A DNA stretch of 5,693 nucleotides, taken from Prevotellaceae bacterium. GTDB taxonomy: Bacteria > Bacteroidota > Bacteroidia > Bacteroidales > UBA932. Location of the stretch: positions 1 to 5,693 of the forward strand of contig JAIRXY010000058.1 in the NCBI GenBank assembly GCA_031268055.1, in the 5' to 3' direction. The position numbers and the translations under genes are program-made. Every line of letters begins with the position of its first letter. The stretch's first letter is position 1. This document shows, in pieces, positions 1-3,055 of this stretch. The notes under the pieces were generated by a model. The model saw only the letters and a list, made by a program, of their open reading frames with translations. It was not told the origin of the DNA and made no database searches.

Positions 1-438
1 ATCCCAGCGGCCATTGAGGAGCTGACGCAAATAAAAAGCAAAGCCGGCGGGGGCAGCAGCTTCCTCCTCAAGGTAATTCTGGAAACGGGCTTGCTGCCCT
101 CGCCGCTGCTGGTGCGCAAAGTCAGCCTTATCAGCATGATAGCCGGCGCCGATTTCATAAAGACATCCACCGGCAAGCTCGAGCCTGCCGCTACGCCGGA
201 GGCCGCGCTGGTAATGTGTCAGGCAATAAAAGACTACTACGCGCAAACCGGAAAAAAGGTAGGATTTAAGGCGGCAGGCGGCATTACCACCTCCGCCGAG
301 GCCGTAATGTACTACGCCATCGTGAAGCACGTGCTGGGCGAAGCATGGCTCACGCCAACGCTTTTCCGCATTGGCGCAAGCCGCCTGGCAAACAAGCTGC
401 TGGGCGATATTACAGGAAAAGAGGAAAAATATTTTTAA
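1..438 (+). CDS. deoC: Deoxyribose-phosphate aldolase, C-terminal part (5' end outside window)
   Basis: Class I aldolase that cleaves 2-deoxyribose 5-phosphate to glyceraldehyde 3-phosphate and acetaldehyde, in cytosolic deoxynucleoside catabolism. Reading frame 1 is open from the first base, giving 145 visible residues before TAA. Visible motifs are LKVILETG (residues 23-30), DFIKTSTGK with the Schiff-base lysine at residue 54 (nt 160-162), and VGFKAAGG with the second catalytic lysine at residue 90 (nt 268-270). These match E. coli DeoC Lys167 and Lys201. The tail FRIGASRLANKLL resembles the usual DeoC C-terminus (FGASSLL in E. coli). A TTG at 91 could be read as a start, but the catalytic barrel clearly continues upstream, so the gene is cut by the window edge rather than truncated. 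galE follows after 61 nt on the same strand. No terminator is evident between them, so cotranscription is possible. Family assignment is very secure. Confidence 0.96.
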   Translation: MPAAIEELTQIKSKAGGGSSFLLKVILETGLLPSPLLVRKVSLISMIAGADFIKTSTGKLEPAATPEAALVMCQAIKDYYAQTGKKVGFKAAGGITTSAEAVMYYAIVKHVLGEAWLTPTLFRIGASRLANKLLGDITGKEEKYF

Positions 439-499
439 CCCAACCGATAGCGCTTACGAATTACAGATTTTTTAAACCCACTTAATATTTTATTTTTAT

Positions 500-1534
500 A
501 TGCAAAAAATTTTAGTTACAGGAGGAGCAGGGTATATTGGCTCTCACACCGTTGTGGAGCTACAAAATGCCGGATTTGATGATGTAATAGTTGTGGATAA
601 CCTCTCCAACTCGTCTGCAGATGTGCTGGATGGAATAATGCGTACCACAAACATTCGCTTGAACTTCGAACAGCTCGACTGCCTCGACTACGAAGGCTTG
701 GACAAGGTCTTTACCAAGTACAAAGATATTGGCGCCATTATTCACTTTGCGGCAAGCAAGGCAGTTGGCGAATCGGTGCAAAAGCCGCTGCTGTACTACC
801 GCAACAACCTGCTTTCGCTCATCAACCTGTTAGACCTCATGCCCAAGCATGGCGTAGAGAACATTGTCTTTTCTTCATCGTGCACCGTGTACGGCCAGCC
901 CAGCGTTCTGCCCGTCACCGAGCAGGCGCCGCGGCAGCCCGCCGAATCGCCCTACGGCAACACCAAGCAGATTTGCGAAGATATTGTGAACGATACGGTA
1001 CGGTCGGGGGCAAAAATTAAGGGTATCCTGCTGCGCTACTTCAACCCCATAGGGGCGCACCTAGACAACGAGATAGGCGAGCTGCCGCTGGGCGTTCCGC
1101 AAAACCTCATCCCCTTTGTAACGCAAACAGCCGCTGGGATTCGCCCCAAGCTGAGCATATTCGGCAACGACTACAACACCCCCGACGGGTCGTGCATCCG
1201 CGACTACATCAACGTGGTAGACCTCGCCAAAGCTCACGTGATTGCCACAAAGCGAATGCTGGCCGGAAAAAGCAAGAGCGCCGTAGAAACGTTCAACCTC
1301 GGAACGGGCAAGGGCGTGTCGGTGCTGGAGGTGGTGCAGACGTTCGAAAAAGTTACCGGCGTAAAGCTCAACTACGAAGTTGTAGGCCGCCGCGCAGGTG
1401 ACATAGAGCAAATATGGGCCGACCCAGCCTACGCCAACACCGAGCTGGGCTGGAAAGCCGAGGAGACCCTCGAAAACACGCTGCTCTCGGCGTGGAGATG
1501 GCAGCAAAAGCTGATGAGAGCCAGCGCCAAATAG
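500..1534 (+). CDS. galE: UDP-glucose 4-epimerase
   Basis: NAD-dependent epimerase interconverting UDP-galactose and UDP-glucose (Leloir pathway, and supply of UDP-sugars for glycans). The 344 residues are close to the 338 of E. coli GalE. This is an extended short-chain dehydrogenase fold. The N-terminal NAD-binding motif is GGAGYIG (residues 8-14). SSSCTVYG (125-132) carries the catalytic serine, probably Ser127. YGNTK (152-156) is the YxxxK catalytic pair Tyr152/Lys156. RYFNPIGAH (179-187) and the GNDYNTPDGSCIRDYINV block (222-239) form the UDP-sugar side and are diagnostic of GalE rather than of a generic epimerase. WADPAYANTELGWKA (306-320) is the typical C-terminal element. The ATG at 500 puts the Rossmann strand at the normal distance. 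Its leader is AT-rich with no Shine-Dalgarno sequence. Substrate specificity for UDP-GlcNAc versus UDP-Glc cannot be settled from sequence. Nothing appears broken. Confidence 0.97.
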   Translation: MQKILVTGGAGYIGSHTVVELQNAGFDDVIVVDNLSNSSADVLDGIMRTTNIRLNFEQLDCLDYEGLDKVFTKYKDIGAIIHFAASKAVGESVQKPLLYYRNNLLSLINLLDLMPKHGVENIVFSSSCTVYGQPSVLPVTEQAPRQPAESPYGNTKQICEDIVNDTVRSGAKIKGILLRYFNPIGAHLDNEIGELPLGVPQNLIPFVTQTAAGIRPKLSIFGNDYNTPDGSCIRDYINVVDLAKAHVIATKRMLAGKSKSAVETFNLGTGKGVSVLEVVQTFEKVTGVKLNYEVVGRRAGDIEQIWADPAYANTELGWKAEETLENTLLSAWRWQQKLMRASAK

Positions 1535-1554
1535 TCCAAAAGCCACCGCGCTAC

Positions 1555-1581
1555 CCCGCGCTGCGCAACCGCAGGCGAGGG
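1555..1581 (+). terminator. GC-rich hairpin after galE, weak terminator candidate
   Basis: About 20 nt past the galE stop, CTGCG (1561-1565) pairs perfectly with CGCAG (1570-1574) around a CAAC loop. Past a one-base bulge at 1575, G1560-C1576 and C1559-G1577 pair. After one mismatch, C1555-C1557 pair with G1579-G1581. The stem is strong but is followed by GCGAAAAATG, not a U-run, so it is not a classical intrinsic terminator. It lies upstream of the rpsF promoter and so is not part of that leader. It could slow or end galE transcription, protect the 3' end, or do nothing. Confidence 0.35.
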
Positions 1582-1621
1582 CGAAAAATGGGTTGTGCAA
1601 AAATATTTCTTCAACAAGCTA

Positions 1622-1652
1622 TTTGGCAAATAAATATTTTTTTCTATCTTTG
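1622..1652 (+). promoter_or_regulatory. Bacteroidota-type sigma-ABfr promoter for rpsF-rpsR-rplI
   Basis: TTTG at 1622-1625 and TATCTTTG at 1645-1652 are separated by exactly 19 nt. This fits the known Bacteroidota primary-sigma consensus (TTTG or TTG near -33, TAnnTTTG near -7). The region is AT-rich, in contrast to the GC-rich end of galE. Transcription would be expected to start a few bases after 1652, around 1657-1660, giving a leader of roughly 35 nt. That leader is U- and A-rich, with no SD and no stable hairpin. This is the only promoter in the window that I can call with confidence. Confidence 0.85.
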
Positions 1653-1692
1653 CAGGCTCATTTTTCACTTTTTACTAATTAATTAAATTATT

Positions 1693-2034
1693 ATGAATCA
1701 TTACGAAACCGTTTTCATTTTAACTCCCGTTTTATCTGATGTTCAGGTAAAGGAAGCGGTTGACAAGTTCCGCGCTGTCATTACAGAAAGCGGCGGACAG
1801 CTTGTCCATGAAGAAGATTGGGGCTTAAAAAAGCTGGCCTACCCCATTCAGAAAAAAACAACCGCATTCTACTCCATGATGGAGTTTCAGGCCGAGGGCG
1901 CTGTTATTGAGAAGCTCGAAACCGAATTTCGCCGCGACGAGCGCGTTCTTCGCTTCCTTACTTTCAAGCTCGACAAGTACGCCGTTGAATACGCCATCAG
2001 GCGCAAAAATAACCAAACCAAAAAGGAGGCATAA
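1693..2034 (+). CDS. rpsF: 30S ribosomal protein bS6
   Basis: Small-subunit protein that dimerises with bS18 and binds 16S rRNA on the 30S platform. At 113 residues it has normal length for the family. Hallmarks are the N-terminal strand [14 protein letters not shown] (2-15), the [21 protein letters not shown] block (from about residue 40), and the [18 protein letters not shown] block near residues 80-97. The last is the segment before the variable tail. The C-terminus is short and basic, ending KKEA. The ATG at 1693 sits behind an AT-rich SD-less leader and a good Bacteroidota promoter. It is the first gene of a three-gene operon, and the rpsR start lies only 2 nt after its stop, which suggests translational coupling. 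The codons of its last residues also form the rpsR SD. In E. coli priB, and in many Firmicutes ssb, sits between rpsF and rpsR; neither is present here. Confidence 0.97.
   Translation: MNHYETVFILTPVLSDVQVKEAVDKFRAVITESGGQLVHEEDWGLKKLAYPIQKKTTAFYSMMEFQAEGAVIEKLETEFRRDERVLRFLTFKLDKYAVEYAIRRKNNQTKKEA
2022..2029 (+). promoter_or_regulatory. Strong Shine-Dalgarno for rpsR, inside the rpsF 3' end
   Basis: AAAGGAGG is complementary over 8 nt to the canonical 16S 3' tail (CCUCCUUU) and ends 7 nt before the rpsR ATG at 2037. It overlaps the Lys-Glu codons at the end of rpsF. It stands out because galE and rpsF have no SD at all. Part of it is constrained by the rpsF coding sequence, so chance cannot be excluded. 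Confidence 0.7.
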
Positions 2035-2036
2035 TC

Positions 2037-2327
2037 ATGGCAGGATACAACAACTACAACAGCAATAGCAACAACGAAGTTCGCTACCTAAACCCCGTAG
2101 CGGTTGAGGTGAAAAAGAAAAAGTACTGCCGCTTCAAAAAAGCCGGAATCAAGTACATCGACTACAAAGACCCGGAATTTCTGAAGCGCTTCCTGAACGA
2201 GCAGGGAAAAATTCTTCCGCGCCGTCTGACGGGCACATCGCTGAAGTTCCAGCGCAAGGTTTCGCAAGCCGTGAAGCGCGCACGCCACCTGGCGCTGCTG
2301 CCATACGTATCGGATTTAATGAAGTAA
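2037..2327 (+). CDS. rpsR: 30S ribosomal protein bS18
   Basis: Small-subunit platform protein, partner of bS6. It has 96 residues, a little longer than E. coli S18 (75). The extra length is an N-terminal extension of about 20 residues rich in Asn and Tyr ([11 protein letters not shown]), which looks disordered. The conserved core begins at [20 protein letters not shown] (26-45). It continues through the [31 protein letters not shown] block (60-90), the signature helix-rich segment of the family. A single Cys (31) sits at the usual CRF position, where some bacteria carry a zinc-type variant; no second metal ligand set is apparent. The ATG at 2037 is fixed by the SD 7 nt upstream and the 2-nt gap to rpsF. 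It is encoded between bS6 and bL9, in standard order. Confidence 0.97.
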   Translation: MAGYNNYNSNSNNEVRYLNPVAVEVKKKKYCRFKKAGIKYIDYKDPEFLKRFLNEQGKILPRRLTGTSLKFQRKVSQAVKRARHLALLPYVSDLMK

Positions 2328-2337
2328 CATTTTACAC

Positions 2338-2343
2338 AGGAGG
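2338..2343 (+). promoter_or_regulatory. Shine-Dalgarno for rplI
   Basis: AGGAGG lies in the 27-nt rpsR-rplI gap and is followed by GAATATAAAAC before the ATG at 2355. The spacing of 11 nt is somewhat long for an SD. Because it is in non-coding sequence, it is not explained by protein constraints, unlike the rpsR SD. Confidence 0.65.
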
Positions 2344-2354
2344 GAATATAAAAC

Positions 2355-2801
2355 ATGGAAATAATTCTGAAGCAAGATGTTGCGAACTTAGGCAGTAAGG
2401 ACGACATCGTAAAGGTCAAGAACGGCTACGCCAACAACTACCTTGTGCCATACGGCCACGCCATCATTGCCACCGAATCGGCAAAAAAGGTGCACGCCGA
2501 AAACCAACGCCAGCGCGCTCATAAGCTCGAAAAGATTAGAACCGACGCCGCCGCCATCGCAGCTAAGCTCGAAGGAACGCTGCTGACCGTTGGCGCTAAG
2601 GCAAGCACAACCGGCAAAATCTTCGGCTCCGTAAATACCATCCAGCTTTCGGAGGCGCTCAAAGAAAAAGGCTTCGAAATAGACCGCAAGCAAATCACCA
2701 TCAGCAGCGAGCAAGTAAAAGAGCTGGGCAACTACAGCGCCGAGGTGAAGCTGCACCGCGACATTACGGTGAAGATTGACTTTGAAGTGGTAGAAGCATA
2801 A
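2355..2801 (+). CDS. rplI: 50S ribosomal protein bL9
   Basis: Large-subunit protein that binds 23S rRNA near the L1 stalk and helps maintain reading-frame fidelity. Its 148 residues match the family (149 in E. coli). The N-terminal rRNA-binding domain begins MEIILKQDVANLG. It contains the family signature VKNGYANNYLVPYGHA (21-36), with Asp16 where Gly or Asn is more usual. A charged connecting helix follows (about 41-75, AKKVHAENQRQRAHKLEKIRTDAAAIAAKLE read in part). The C-terminal domain (about 76-148) includes TTGKIFGSVNTIQLSEAL and ends VKIDFEVVEA. It is the last gene of the operon. The stop is followed about 40 nt later by a strong bidirectional terminator hairpin. The start is supported by the signature spacing and the SD at 2338. 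Confidence 0.97.
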   Translation: MEIILKQDVANLGSKDDIVKVKNGYANNYLVPYGHAIIATESAKKVHAENQRQRAHKLEKIRTDAAAIAAKLEGTLLTVGAKASTTGKIFGSVNTIQLSEALKEKGFEIDRKQITISSEQVKELGNYSAEVKLHRDITVKIDFEVVEA

Positions 2802-2842
2802 TCGTTTGCTGACGCTTGGTAAAAAATAAATTACTACTATCC

Positions 2843-2889
2843 CCAATAAAAAAAGTGAGCTAAAAAAATTAGTTCACTTTTTTTATTGG
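2843..2889. terminator. Bidirectional intrinsic terminator between convergent genes
   Basis: A 16-bp perfect inverted repeat (2843-2858 with 2874-2889) continues inward through G2859-U2873 (wobble), C2860-G2872, U2861-A2871, A2862-U2870 and A2863-U2869. This makes a 21-bp stem with an A5 loop (2864-2868). The arms carry seven A residues (2848-2854) and seven T residues (2878-2884), so a U-run forms in the 3' arm whichever strand is transcribed. It lies 41 nt after the rplI stop and about 165 nt after the stop of the minus-strand gene, where one shared terminator would be expected. Confidence 0.9.
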
Positions 2890-2932
2890 AGAATAGCATA
2901 AGTATTGTTTGCTGAATTGTTGAACCTTGAGT

Positions 2933-2976
2933 GATGTAAAGTAAATAATTTGTAACGGTTGTTACGTTTTTACATC
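2933..2976. repeat. Nested inverted repeat in the intergenic gap
   Basis: GATGTAAA (2933-2940) is the exact reverse complement of TTTACATC (2969-2976). Within the loop, GTAAC (2952-2956) pairs with GTTAC (2961-2965) around GGTT. No T-run follows on either strand, so it does not look like a terminator. It could be a cruciform-like element, a protein-binding site, or part of the 3' UTR of the minus-strand transcript. Confidence 0.5.
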
Positions 2977-2993
2977 TTGACTTGATGGCATTG

Positions 2994-3011
2994 GGCGCGC
3001 CACGTCTCTAC
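2994..3011. repeat. Possible half of an extragenic palindrome (GGCGCGCC-ACGTCTCTAC)
   Basis: GGCGCGCC is a perfect 8-bp palindrome followed by ACGTCTCTAC. From memory, intergenic palindromes built as GTAGAGACGT-core-ACGTCTCTAC are scattered through many Bacteroidota and cyanobacterial genomes. Here only the right arm is present: the bases left of the core (GATGGCATTG) do not match the expected left arm. The call rests on recall of that family and is tentative. Confidence 0.3.
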
Positions 3012-3055
3012 AATTGGGAGTTCATGAGTTCGCTTCGCTCGGTTCAAAATTTTCC

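Larger units (their letters stand above)
2890..3055. other. Non-coding gap 3' of both convergent genes
   Basis: No credible coding sequence is present. The left part is AT-rich and contains a nested inverted repeat (2933-2976). The right part contains the GGCGCGCC palindrome followed by ACGTCTCTAC (2994-3011), and a short direct repeat GAGTTC at 3018-3023 and 3026-3031. I see no promoter of the TAnnTTTG type with a matching -33 box. Confidence 0.6.

Noticed and set aside
425..436. AAAAATATTTTT palindrome at the deoC stop as a terminator
   Set aside because: A 12-bp A/T palindrome has no room for a loop and would be a very weak stem.
91..438. TTG at 91 as the start of a short 115-residue deoC
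   Set aside because: Frame 1 is open to the window edge and contains conserved DeoC sequence (LKVILETG) upstream of 91, so the gene is cut by the window and not short.
439..499. Promoter in the deoC-galE gap
   Set aside because: The gap is AT-rich but has no TTG element at the right distance from a TAnnTTTG-like box, so no promoter could be supported.
1061..1600. 179-residue minus-strand frame opposite galE
   Set aside because: galE is complete with all catalytic motifs. The antisense frame has no family resemblance and results from codon bias.
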